From contig OZ025816.1 of the NCBI GenBank assembly GCA_964019425.1, positions 989,001-1,053,000 on the forward strand: a stretch of DNA of 64,000 bases, given 5' to 3'. Positions within the stretch are counted from its first letter, which is position 1; each line of letters begins with the position of its first letter. Of this stretch, positions 1 through 10,000 are shown piece by piece. The stretch comes from Flectonema sp. DT1601 (Eukaryota > Euglenozoa > Diplonemea > Diplonemida > Diplonemidae). The translations under genes were made by a program, and so were the position numbers. The notes below the pieces were generated by a model. The model made no database searches. It saw only the letters and a list, made by a program, of their open reading frames with translations, and had not been told where the DNA came from.

Positions 1-2
1 GC

Positions 3-788
3 CACCGAACGACAGCAAAAATTCGACTTGCTGTTTGTGGTAAGGAGGCGGTGTTCATTTATACATTCGGTGATGAGTTAAGGACTTGTATGAAACAAGT
101 TGAAGTTCTGAGGAATTTCGGAACAGAAAAAGCTTTTGACTACTGCGTGTTCAGTCCTTGCGAGAATTACATTGCAGCTTGTGGACTGGGGGTGTCAATC
201 TTTTCATTGACTGGTGAGGATGGACACAATGAAGGGTTTGGTGTATCTCATTACCCAAACGAAATTGTTCAACACGTGGCTTTCTCTCCAGTCCCAGATG
301 TGTATGAACTCGCTGTTGCTTTAGAAGGAATTCACATAATTAAATGGAAAGAACAAGAACCTGTACCTGTTCTGGTTATTGATATCCCTTGGGGTAGTGT
401 TCGGAGTGTTTCATATTCTCCGAATGGAAATAATTTATTATTTAACAACACATTATCAACTCAAGTCTATACTTTTAGTACTGATTCTGTAACTCAGATG
501 GTATTCGATGACGACGAATCACAAGATGCTCCCCTCCGAAGTCTTCGTAAGATGGCAAAATCCATCTACTCACCTGACGGTTGTTTTATACTTTCAACAG
601 GTCTCGAATCTCATGTTGAGGTTTATAACATTCGTTCAAAGCAACGAAAAAAGATCGAAATTGGTACTCGTCCCTGTGCTGACTTCTCTCCATGTGGGAA
701 CTATCTCGTGGCTGCTCGGATCTTTAATGAGGAGGACGGCTTTGATTCGTGTCCGGTTCAACTTTACGTTTTTCATTACATGGATTAA
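3..788 (+). CDS. WD40-like repeat protein, 5'-truncated by window edge
   Basis: The frame is open from the first bases of the window to a TAA at 786-788, so the start lies upstream; the GTG at 51 is only an internal codon. The visible ~260 residues contain repeated beta-propeller signatures: FSPCENYIAACG, YSPNGNNLLF, YSPDGCFILSTG and FSPCGNYLVAA, spaced as WD40 or YVTN-like blades. WD40 proteins are scaffolds; the partner cannot be deduced here. No catalytic motif, signal peptide or membrane segment is seen. It is the first of an unbroken run of plus-strand genes. The family assignment as a propeller is fairly sure, the specific identity unknown. Confidence 0.7.
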   Translation, partial: HRTTAKIRLAVCGKEAVFIYTFGDELRTCMKQVEVLRNFGTEKAFDYCVFSPCENYIAACGLGVSIFSLTGEDGHNEGFGVSHYPNEIVQHVAFSPVPDVYELAVALEGIHIIKWKEQEPVPVLVIDIPWGSVRSVSYSPNGNNLLFNNTLSTQVYTFSTDSVTQMVFDDDESQDAPLRSLRKMAKSIYSPDGCFILSTGLESHVEVYNIRSKQRKKIEIGTRPCADFSPCGNYLVAARIFNEEDGFDSCPVQLYVFHYMD

Positions 789-1208
789 ATATCCTCCCAT
801 TATTATGAATTTAGTAGTTGTTGTACTCTTCGTAGTACTGCAGCAATAGTTTAATTGAATTGTATTTCTGGACTTGTCGTCTTGAATGGTATTCAACTAA
901 CTGTTGCACTGCTTAAGTAAGAGTTGTCTGTCAACTCGCTGCTCTTCGATAGCTCCCACTAACTTTGAGAAGAGACCCGATCTGAATTGTTTTGTTCTGT
1001 TTTCTGTTGACGATCCGACTTTTCGTACTACGCAACTACAGTTAATTGGAATCTAAAAAGACATTCTTTTCGTTACAGAGGAGACTAATCTTTTATAGAG
1101 AAGATGGGAATGTACTAACGAGAAGCAGCTCAAAGAATAAATAAATTAATTAATTTAAACTTCTCTTCTTCTTAACAGGTTCTGTGTTTGTCTGAGTTGG
1201 AGAGCAGA
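789..1208 (+). promoter_or_regulatory. intergenic region with trans-splice acceptor for Spo11
   Basis: No gene is seen. A long pyrimidine tract ending TTCTTCTTAACAG lies at about 1160-1178, and the first ATG after it is the in-frame start at 1209. This is the layout expected of an SL trans-splice acceptor with a 30-nt 5' UTR. Confidence 0.5.
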
Positions 1209-2411
1209 ATGACAGATTCAGTTGCTGAGGTTTCTGGTTGTGATGACAATGATTGTCAACTTAAAGACGAAAACCAGCATCATCAGCAGAATGTTACATC
1301 TGCGACAGAAAACCTGCTGAAAATTAAAGGAAGTTCTCAGAAGAGTGAAGGGAGTGCAGGCAACCAACTAGCTGTCAAGAATGACGAGCACAGCGAAGTG
1401 ATTGCGGGACTTGAAAATCTATCACTTGATGTCCTGACTAACGGAGGAAGTGGTCGAGTAATAAAAAGAGATTTAATAAACATCAAAACATCTTCTGATG
1501 GAATCCTTCAAATGGATTTCGCAAACGCGACCTACTCCCGAGTGGGTCAGAAGCGAACAGCTTTTCTAATGCACGTGGCAGCTCATTGTTATCAATTAAA
1601 GAAGACTAAGAGACACGCTACTAAAAGAGATGTTTATTATATGAAAACACAACTGTATGGAGATCAAAGGAATACCAATACCGCTGTTGATGATATTGCC
1701 TGCACGTTAAGGGTCCCTCGCTGCTTACTAAACATTGGAAGTACTTGCAAAGGAATTGTTGCCGGCCCTTTAAAATATAAACTTAGATCGGCTGGAGGTG
1801 ATGTCATTTCTGTGAACGTTTCGGACTACCAGTTGGGACACACAATTCCAACCGAAGCTGCTTTTGATTTCTTTACGAGTGCGAGTTTTGTACTAATAAT
1901 TGAGAAAGACTGCTGCATGTCTCGACTCATTGAGGATAAAACGTGTGAGAAACTAAACTGCGTATTGGCTACTGGAAGAGGATTTCCTTGTATCGGAACT
2001 CGATTTTTCCTTCGTCGTTTGCAATCTGAAGTTAGAATTCCTTTCTTTATCCTGACGGATGCGGATCCATTTGGAATTAATATCGCACTTGTGTACGCAA
2101 TGGGTTCAGTTGCTCTCTCACATGAAAATAAATTCCTTGCAATTCCTTCGTTAGAATGGATCGGTCTGTCTCCACTCGAATTTAGTAATCTTCCGAAATC
2201 TTCTCTGCTTCCGTGTACGTCGCAAGATATCAAACGAGCTGCCTCTCTCATCAAACACCCATCGATTAGGAAATCATTCCCAACTTGGATACCTGCTCTT
2301 CGATATTTCTTATCTCATAAACAGAAAGCTGAAATTCAATCACTTCAATCAAATGGTCTCACTTATGTAAGTGACGTCTATTTAAAACAGAAGTTATGTG
2401 ACGCACCGTAA
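1209..2411 (+). CDS. SPO11: Spo11 / topoisomerase VI subunit A-like meiotic nuclease
   Basis: Spo11 makes the meiotic DNA double-strand breaks through a catalytic tyrosine, acting in the nucleus. The 400-residue protein has the family's 5Y-CAP region (KRDVYYMKTQLYGDQ, candidate catalytic Tyr near residue 141) followed by the conserved VxDIACTLxVPRxxLNI stretch. A Toprim region follows: ATGRGFPCIGTRFFLRRL in place of the usual GKGYPD, then ILTDADPFGINI with the DxD metal-binding aspartates near residue 282. The first ~110 residues are acidic, polar and probably disordered. Start choice: the first ATG after a strong pyrimidine/AG acceptor; the frame extends upstream only by non-ATG codons. The Y of GKGYP is F here and the following D is C, a departure worth noting. 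It ends TAA. Confidence 0.88.
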   Translation: MTDSVAEVSGCDDNDCQLKDENQHHQQNVTSATENLLKIKGSSQKSEGSAGNQLAVKNDEHSEVIAGLENLSLDVLTNGGSGRVIKRDLINIKTSSDGILQMDFANATYSRVGQKRTAFLMHVAAHCYQLKKTKRHATKRDVYYMKTQLYGDQRNTNTAVDDIACTLRVPRCLLNIGSTCKGIVAGPLKYKLRSAGGDVISVNVSDYQLGHTIPTEAAFDFFTSASFVLIIEKDCCMSRLIEDKTCEKLNCVLATGRGFPCIGTRFFLRRLQSEVRIPFFILTDADPFGINIALVYAMGSVALSHENKFLAIPSLEWIGLSPLEFSNLPKSSLLPCTSQDIKRAASLIKHPSIRKSFPTWIPALRYFLSHKQKAEIQSLQSNGLTYVSDVYLKQKLCDAP

Positions 2412-2586
2412 AGTGAAAACTACTGAAAATCTAACAACACAAAACATGAATTATCTGTTTGCTCACTCAGAGTGAATCAACACCATCTTCCATTTGATTT
2501 GTTTAAATAGTTTTACTGTTTTCGATTAAATTATTTCTAATTCAGCATCACAATACTTTGAATGGGTTAAGTGATATGTGATTGAG

Positions 2587-5442
2587 ATGGTTGGATGGGA
2601 AACAGTCGGTAAGAGTGTCAGCACCATGGCGTCCTCATCAAATAAGACGACGGGAGTGGTTAGACGACCCAAACTACTCGACATTGCAAACACCGCCGCT
2701 CAGCTGCCTGCAATGAAAGTTCTGATGACGAAGTTGATCGAACTTAAAGGAGACGCACAGTCTCAGAACAGCGCCCTTGATAGTACTATAATACAAATGC
2801 AACGACTCCTATCGGATGACTTAGAAACCCAACTCAGCGTATTGCAGTCAGAGAGTGAGAAATCACCAGCAGCTCTGGAGGAAGCTATTCAAGTGTTGAT
2901 TGAAAGAGCTTCAGCTCCTCTACAAGTTTCATCGAGAGGTGTGACTTCAACTGTTGCAGTACTTTCTGTGTTGGTGAATGAGGTCACTTTTTACAACTGG
3001 GAAAGTAATGAACTCGCTGTTATATTTACTGCAGCTGCCAACACTTCGCCAGCTACAGCAGGCGCAATGGACTTTGGGATCGAAGTGCTTTCGTTGATCT
3101 CCGTTCTGTTGGAGAAGCCAGAAATCGGACCACCGGCATTGTTGCAGAATCAAATATTCTCCGGAATTGCATCTCTCGCCCTCCCTTCAAACCTGACTGA
3201 AGAGTCGAGCAGCGGAGACACAGCCTGGGAAGTAATTGTCGCTTACATCGAGTTCTTAGGCAGCGACGAGTTAAATTGGGTGTTTCCGGATCTTGAGGTA
3301 CTCTTTACGGAGCATATTTATCAATTTCCTGCAGAAGTGATCGACTGTTTGACGTCAGCCAGTGCTTCTGGTTGTGAAGAAACCCTTCGTAGTGTAGCTG
3401 ACAATCATCTCGCTGCAGCAATGTCGTTGTCTTCATTCGCACCAGAGTTAATAATCGTAGTGTTGGGTAATGTGACTTTGGGAATACCGAATAAAGTGTT
3501 TCCATCATCGTATTATAATATTGCTTTTGATATTTTAGAACAAAATACTTCAGTCTCGGAGTTCTGCTGCGGAAAGCACATGTACGCGGCATCCTGCATA
3601 GCAAACATATCTTCACCTGACTTGTTCTCAAGGAAGACTGATATTGCAGAAAGGTTGTTGAGTTTTTCATCTTCTCTGATGTCTCTCCCTGCCAGGAATA
3701 TTATTTTCTTAATCAAAATTGTGGAGACAAGCTATGAGAATGTTGCACTGCCGTTCTCATTCCTGCGGAGTGTATTTTGTATATTGAGAGATATTTACCC
3801 AATCATATTACACATTATTAGAACTAATGAAGTACATCATTCAATGTTGTTGGAACTATCTCCAGAAGTGTATTCCAAAGACGATGATGATGTTCTCCCA
3901 GTTCTGGCAATTACCTGCCTGAGGTTGTTATTGAATTCTGCGAGTCAGGTACTGGCTTTTGCCAAAAGTGAGATTGCTGTTATACCGTTTACGATATTTG
4001 ATGAAAAGTATAGTAATTCGTGTTTTCATGAGAAAACAATTGTAGGCTTCACTTCGAACCTTTCATCTGTTGGAAATCTTCCACAACTCGCATCTGAACT
4101 TCTCTCCCTCTCAATGGACATTCGCTCTCTTCGATCTCGTAAACAGAATAGCGCCAGTTCTATCATCCGATCTTTTCGGTCTTCGCAATGCCGCGGTGGT
4201 GTTACACTCGCAATGCGAAACAGAGTTGCTGTTAAGGCTTGCATTACAATCCAGTCCGTTTATCGCATGCAACGAGTCTTCGCGTTTGGGAAGCAGCTCC
4301 GCAATGAAAAACAGAAATTGTTAGACCGCGAAAGGAGGTGGAGAGGTGGGATTTGGGATGCGGAAACGAGAGATTCTATCGAACTTTGGGAAGTAGCAGC
4401 TCGTCTGAAGCAACTGCTTCCACAAACTCTGATGAGAAAAGAAGAACAAAGTCGAAATAATGTTGGCGCAATCGCAGCTTTTACTGCCAGAGAACTTCGC
4501 TATCGAGGAGTTCTCGCAGTCGACAACGTGGTGGAGTTGGTTGCTCTCTGTGATGAGTATCTTTGGCAATCCTCTTTCACTAATCACATCGAACGCAAGA
4601 CTCAGCGATCACGAACCGTTTTAATGCACCGAGAACTCCGTGAAAGACATCAACTGACTTCTCTTTTTAATAACAATTTGGAAATTGTTTTGCAAAACGA
4701 AAAGTACCATCGACAGGCTCGAGTGCTGTTCAAAATTAGTTTAAAGAAGCGAATTCGCATATCACAGGAAGAAGCTGAAGAACGAGACTCTATCGAGTCT
4801 TACCTGCTACTTAAATACTTAGAGGGCTACGATGAAATATCGGAACGGATTATTATTACTCGGAATGAGTCCAGACTTTGGTCTGTCCTCCACAATAAAG
4901 GAATAGATGTCATGCAAGAGTCTTTAAGACGTGGAATTGAAATAGAATGGGGAAGTCAACTGAAGAAATGTATAAAAGAATGGAATCTCAGGATAAGCGT
5001 CGGATACACTGCTTCAGTAACTGCTCTGGCAGTAGCAGCAGTAGTTGGTGAGGGTTGTTGTTGTTCACAACTTGCAATTGAAGATTCACCGCAGTTCGCT
5101 CCAATTTCACTTTCACCAATTTCATCAGTTGGAACTCAATCAGTTTCCGCTGTTGAAGCGACCCCTTACTTGACACCTCTGACTTCTGATTTCGGTTCTG
5201 AGTTAGATTGCGATCCAAGGCAATCTGCTGTTGCAGCGTCTGTTGTAATATTAACGGCTTCTTGTTCTCTTTTATCGTCTTCGTTACTTGAACTGAGAAG
5301 TGTTGTACAGAATATTCATCAACATCCTTCACATTATAATACTGGTCTTATCAAGAAGAATACCACAATAGGAGACTTCAGAGGACCACAGGGATCGCCT
5401 CTCTCGATGAGAAGATTTCAAAGAAATAGAGAAAGTTGGTGA
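2587..5442 (+). CDS. alpha-helical IQ-motif protein, function unknown
   Basis: A ~951-residue protein I do not recognise by name. The first ~500 residues are hydrophobic/helical and look like an alpha-solenoid. One IQ-like motif (ACITIQSVYRMQRVFAFGKQ) lies near residue 550, suggesting calmodulin or light-chain binding. The region from about 575 to 850 resembles the C-terminus of the giant IQ protein encoded next door: a WxGGI..xET patch, an ELRYRGVL/EIHFRGIL patch and a final xIKxWN...LAVAAV patch. The two are probably tandem paralogues for this domain. The start is uncertain: ATG 2587, or ATG 2626 in a better context (CACCATGG). Two tiny uORFs precede it (ATG-GGT-TAA at 2562; ATG-TGA at 2576), after an acceptor ending at 2545. 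Confidence 0.65.
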   Translation: MVGWETVGKSVSTMASSSNKTTGVVRRPKLLDIANTAAQLPAMKVLMTKLIELKGDAQSQNSALDSTIIQMQRLLSDDLETQLSVLQSESEKSPAALEEAIQVLIERASAPLQVSSRGVTSTVAVLSVLVNEVTFYNWESNELAVIFTAAANTSPATAGAMDFGIEVLSLISVLLEKPEIGPPALLQNQIFSGIASLALPSNLTEESSSGDTAWEVIVAYIEFLGSDELNWVFPDLEVLFTEHIYQFPAEVIDCLTSASASGCEETLRSVADNHLAAAMSLSSFAPELIIVVLGNVTLGIPNKVFPSSYYNIAFDILEQNTSVSEFCCGKHMYAASCIANISSPDLFSRKTDIAERLLSFSSSLMSLPARNIIFLIKIVETSYENVALPFSFLRSVFCILRDIYPIILHIIRTNEVHHSMLLELSPEVYSKDDDDVLPVLAITCLRLLLNSASQVLAFAKSEIAVIPFTIFDEKYSNSCFHEKTIVGFTSNLSSVGNLPQLASELLSLSMDIRSLRSRKQNSASSIIRSFRSSQCRGGVTLAMRNRVAVKACITIQSVYRMQRVFAFGKQLRNEKQKLLDRERRWRGGIWDAETRDSIELWEVAARLKQLLPQTLMRKEEQSRNNVGAIAAFTARELRYRGVLAVDNVVELVALCDEYLWQSSFTNHIERKTQRSRTVLMHRELRERHQLTSLFNNNLEIVLQNEKYHRQARVLFKISLKKRIRISQEEAEERDSIESYLLLKYLEGYDEISERIIITRNESRLWSVLHNKGIDVMQESLRRGIEIEWGSQLKKCIKEWNLRISVGYTASVTALAVAAVVGEGCCCSQLAIEDSPQFAPISLSPISSVGTQSVSAVEATPYLTPLTSDFGSELDCDPRQSAVAASVVILTASCSLLSSSLLELRSVVQNIHQHPSHYNTGLIKKNTTIGDFRGPQGSPLSMRRFQRNRESW

Positions 5443-7011
5443 ATCGAATCGGTTCGGAATACTTCCCCTTATTTGCTTGTGATCGTTTTTTGCGTTTTTT
5501 TTTTTTTTTTTGGATCCGTTTCTTATCAAATACTTCCTTACTCACTATGTCTGCGAGGCACCAGGTGCAGTCGCTTATAATTATTTCTTTTTTGTCGTTT
5601 GCTTTATTAGTTATGTTCTGCCTCCGACAACCCAACAATATACTTTAAAGTTAATCGCTGGAATGTTTTTGAGTCTTCATTTTGCAGCTCACCTCAGATT
5701 GACAATTTGGTGTCCTTTCTAACCTTCTCACCATCGTTAGTGTGATTGCAGTAGTTGGGTTTCAGAAGTTTTAACAATTAATTAATTTATTTATTTTCTT
5801 TTTTTTGTTTTTTGTTCTTTTTTTTTCCCCCTGTCAATATCCCACTTGCGTCCGTTGAACGGAAACCAACACGGAGGATAGTTGTCATTCCTGAGATTGA
5901 TTATTAATTATATTGATAAACAACAACTCAAATAGAAGACGTTACTCGTATTCAAACAGGGCTGCCTCAACTCTGTTGTCCAGCAAACATATTATTTGCG
6001 GTTAACTTATCTCTCTATTGCTGTTTTGTATAATCAGACTCGCGTTACGTGTTCTTTATTTTTGTTTAGTTTTGGCTTATTATTATGTAACGTCGTGGTT
6101 GCCATACTCATCCTAATGAGTGAAAACAGTAGCAACATAATATTGGATTTCATCATTCGTGCGATGTATTTCTTATTTCATATTTCGTGTTGATAAATAC
6201 GCAACTCAGAACTTATTCTGTTGATGTGTCAACACTGGTGATGGATTGATGACTCGTCAGACTTCTGTTGCCAACCTTTAATTTTGATAGATACTGAAGA
6301 CTCCGTTCTCTATTAAGATAAATAGAAGCAGAGTACGAAGTATTCCAACTTAGCGTGCCTGCGGTGAGCCATTTCAAATTTACGGCTTCAAAAAAGAAGT
6401 TCGAAACGCGACGCAGGCTTGTGCCAGGCTGCTTCTATCCCCTTTGCGACTTTATTTTATAATTATCTGCGCGACGGGCATTTCTGGAGTGCAAGTCGGC
6501 CCAGTATTTGTTTTTTTCTCCAGTGGCCGAATAATTAAATACACTATTTGAAGTGAATCGCGTGAACCTGTAAAGTCGATTAGATATGTTGAATTGCCTT
6601 CCAGTACGCAACCTTTTTACTGTTTTTATGAATGTTTGTAACCCAGGTTACAGTTAGTGAGAATAAAATGTTATCGACACGTAGTCGAGTCGCTTCACTT
6701 TAGAATCTGGCCGATTGTTTTCGTGCACACACAGATTCCTTTGGTGTTAACGCCCCGCAGCTAAGACAGAGAGCGAACTATCGATCAGTTTCTGTTGTTG
6801 CTCTTTATCTACAAATGATTTCTTAGAAATCATCTTCTACTTTTTTATTAGTCTGTTATTGAGGTGACAATATCATCACCTGACTATATTCCTATTTGAA
6901 AGTCATTCACACAAAGCCATTGAGGATCAAGGCTACACCAGGATAGCTTCGATAAATAAGTAAAAGTGATGAATTGGGTCTTTTTATTTCATGTTCTTTC
7001 AGGTGGACAAA
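5443..7011 (+). promoter_or_regulatory. 1.57-kb intergenic region with acceptor for the giant IQ gene
   Basis: AT-rich, with T-runs at about 5496-5511 and 5807-5828; the short open frames here look like chance. An acceptor (TTTCATGTTCTTTCAG) ends at 7002, ten bases before ATG 7012. It overlaps an in-frame upstream ATG at 6991, which would therefore be removed from the mature mRNA. I see no RNA gene. Confidence 0.45.
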
Positions 7012-10000
7012 ATGGCGCCGAAGAAGAAAAAACCAAAGCAATCGGTGGATGCCGCACTTGTAGTGCAAACACAGGAAGCACAAATTAAAGTTAGCACTGC
7101 AGCTGATAATGCTTGGAATGGAAGGGGTGGTGAGTTCTTATCAGCGCCAACAACTTCCAATACAACTGGTCTCGTATCCCCAGCACGACAGATGTTGACT
7201 CAGTTGATTACACCAACGTCTCACTCATCTCAAGTGTCGGAAACGTCGGAAATTAATTCGTTGGCGTCATCCGTAGTTGCCGCAACAGATGGGAGGAGAG
7301 GAACTCGAACAAGTGACAACCCTATTAAGAAGAAGAAGAAAAAAAAGAAGAAATTGACAACCGCCGCGAGCAACGCTACGGAAGACGACCGTTCGACAGC
7401 TGAACTATCTCGCAAGGATAGCTCAAATTCACTTCTCTCTGATCGGTCTGCAAGTTCTCAGCAGTCAGCAGTACGACGGCGTCCTAAGAGGAGTTGGCAT
7501 CCAATTGTTCCAATTTATATTGCTTCTTTAGATCAACTCTTCACTGAGGAAGGAACCTCAACTCTGGAGACTGTTGCTCGTTTATTTGCGAGTCCCGCAT
7601 TGATGTCATTATTCTTATCAACTCTGTTACACGTCAAAGTAACCACGAGGACACTCGTTAAAACAGAACGTGTTCGTCCATTAAAACAATCGTATGGAGT
7701 ATGTATACCTGAAGAATTAGAACAACAAATAACAATTCCTTTATTAACGATTGCTAACTGTGCAGTAAACTCTTGTGATGTCGTAACAATGGTCAGTGAC
7801 GGGTTTCGGTTAGCAGGGATTCGAACAAGTGACGGAATTGTAACGAGAGTACAGGTTGGAGCGTTCTTAGCGAAGTTCAGATTACAAAGAATTCTCGATG
7901 AGCAAATAGCTTCGTACTCGGCAGTCGCGACAGAATCGGCGGCTCGTAAGACAGTCGAAGAATCCGAAACTAAACAACTGCAGGTAGTGGCTACGTACTT
8001 CTTCAACATTCTCCTTCCAAATAGAGCGGCAGGTAGGATTCAATCGCAGTGGAGATGTAAGAAAGCCAGAGATGCTTTCTCTTTAAGACTTCGACTGAGG
8101 GATCAGGGACTTGATCCCGATGGCCAACCCATTGTAGCGAAGGTCAGAGTCAGTTCAGCAGAAAGGCGCAAAGCCGGATTGTTGACATTCATAACGAGGA
8201 CTGATTTAGAAGAAATATTTTGTAAATCAGCTTATTTACTTCCACACATCATCTGTTACGTCACGGGATCAGAAAGGCCTGGAACACTTCTCCAAGAAAA
8301 GGAAATATTATTACTATCAAGAGCCTATGGTATCCCACTTGTGAAAGGAAAACGTGCAACAGTTTGGGACGTTTGTCAAGTTGTTCAATCGAGACGTATT
8401 GGATTGCGACCTCTTTTAAGAGACGCTGGAGATTTAGCATCACTGGACTTGTTTGAAACTAAGTGTATGCCAGTCAGTAAGTTCTTACAATTAATAACTC
8501 ATTACGAAATGAATGAAGTCTTTAGATCTGAATTAGTCTCATCGAATTGTATGAACTTCGGTGATCTCATTGGAGATGGACTGTTCAACTTACTAAGTGG
8601 TCGCAGTGAAGAACCTTTCAAAAGATGTCAAATATTAGATGCAGAAGATCACAAGAGAAGTCTTTACCAACACATGTTCAAAAGGCTTAATAACTCGAAA
8701 ACAAGTATTTCAAAGAGACGACGTTCTGTTGTTGACACCGTGGTGAGAGTTCCTCTGACAGCATTTCAAACTGACAAAGATCTCATTCTCTACGGAGAAA
8801 CAGAAGACCTCGGCAAGATACTAACCTGTCAGCGTGCTTGGAAACGGAAGAAATTTCTTATGCGGAGGAGAAAGGCAGCAGCGAAAATTCAGCAGAAGTG
8901 GCTTCGCGTTAAAGGAATGCAGCTATTCAGACAACGTGTTGAGGAACTTAAAGAAGTCCGCAGACAAATGATGGAAGAAAAGTACGGATGGCAAACACGA
9001 ATGCTCCAACGAATTGGTCGAGGTTACATTGAGAGGTTTTATTTCACTTCGTGTGGAATTTATTCAAAACAGGGGAAGTCGTTGCAGCGTATTGCTCGAG
9101 CTTTCTTTTCCCGAAAACGTGCCAGACTGTTACTTCAATTAAAACGAGCACAGTTCTTATACCAAAGGCTCGCTGTAGTCTGGCGTCGAAAACTGAACCA
9201 GCGAAATATCGAACGTGCGAACTGCGTTAATTTAATAAGAAGAATACAGCGCGCAATGATCAGCAGAAAGCAATTGTGCAACTCACATTGTCATAAAATA
9301 TTACAGCAAAAGGGAGCTCAGATTCAACGACTTGCGAGAGGTATGATCGTCCGCGAGCACCTACAAGTCATCCGCAAGTTCTTCAGAAAGAATTTAACAA
9401 AAAAAGTTGTATTTCGGTGGAGGAATTTTGCCGCTAAGAGGAAGGCCCATCGGCTACTCATGTTAACGAGGCTTCAATCATGTGGCAGATCCATTACCAC
9501 AAGGCGTCAATTATATGAACAGTTTCATTACACGCAAGCAGTACGATATCTTCAGTCAGTAGGTCGCGGGAAAGCTTCCCGCAGGGAGGTTTTCGGGAGA
9601 AAGACGACACCAACTTTTCAACGAATTGGAAGAGGTCTGTGTGACCGACTTGAAGTAAATAAACTTCATTGTTTATCTGTTTTATCTAAAACAGTTATCA
9701 CTCTTCAGAATATCTCCAGAGGACTAAAAGATAGAATAACACTTCAACACCAGAGATACTACAGACACGTCTTACGAAGAGCAATTGATCTGCAGAGAGT
9801 TGGAAAGGCCTGCATGACGAGAATGAATTGTAATAATCAGAAAAACCTTTTAATTCTTTCAAACACTTCTCAACACTTACAAAAGTCTGGAAGGGCTCTT
9901 CGTGTTAGATTAATAACAAATAAGTTGCTTTGTGAGTTGCGGTTGACTCAAAAAGCTCAAATCGTACAAAAGGCTGGGAGAGGTCTCTTCAGCAGAATTG

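Noticed and set aside
1826-2254. Minus-strand open frames opposite Spo11, the IQ genes and the nucleoporin
   Set aside because: All overlap strong plus-strand genes and have no motifs; antisense shadows.
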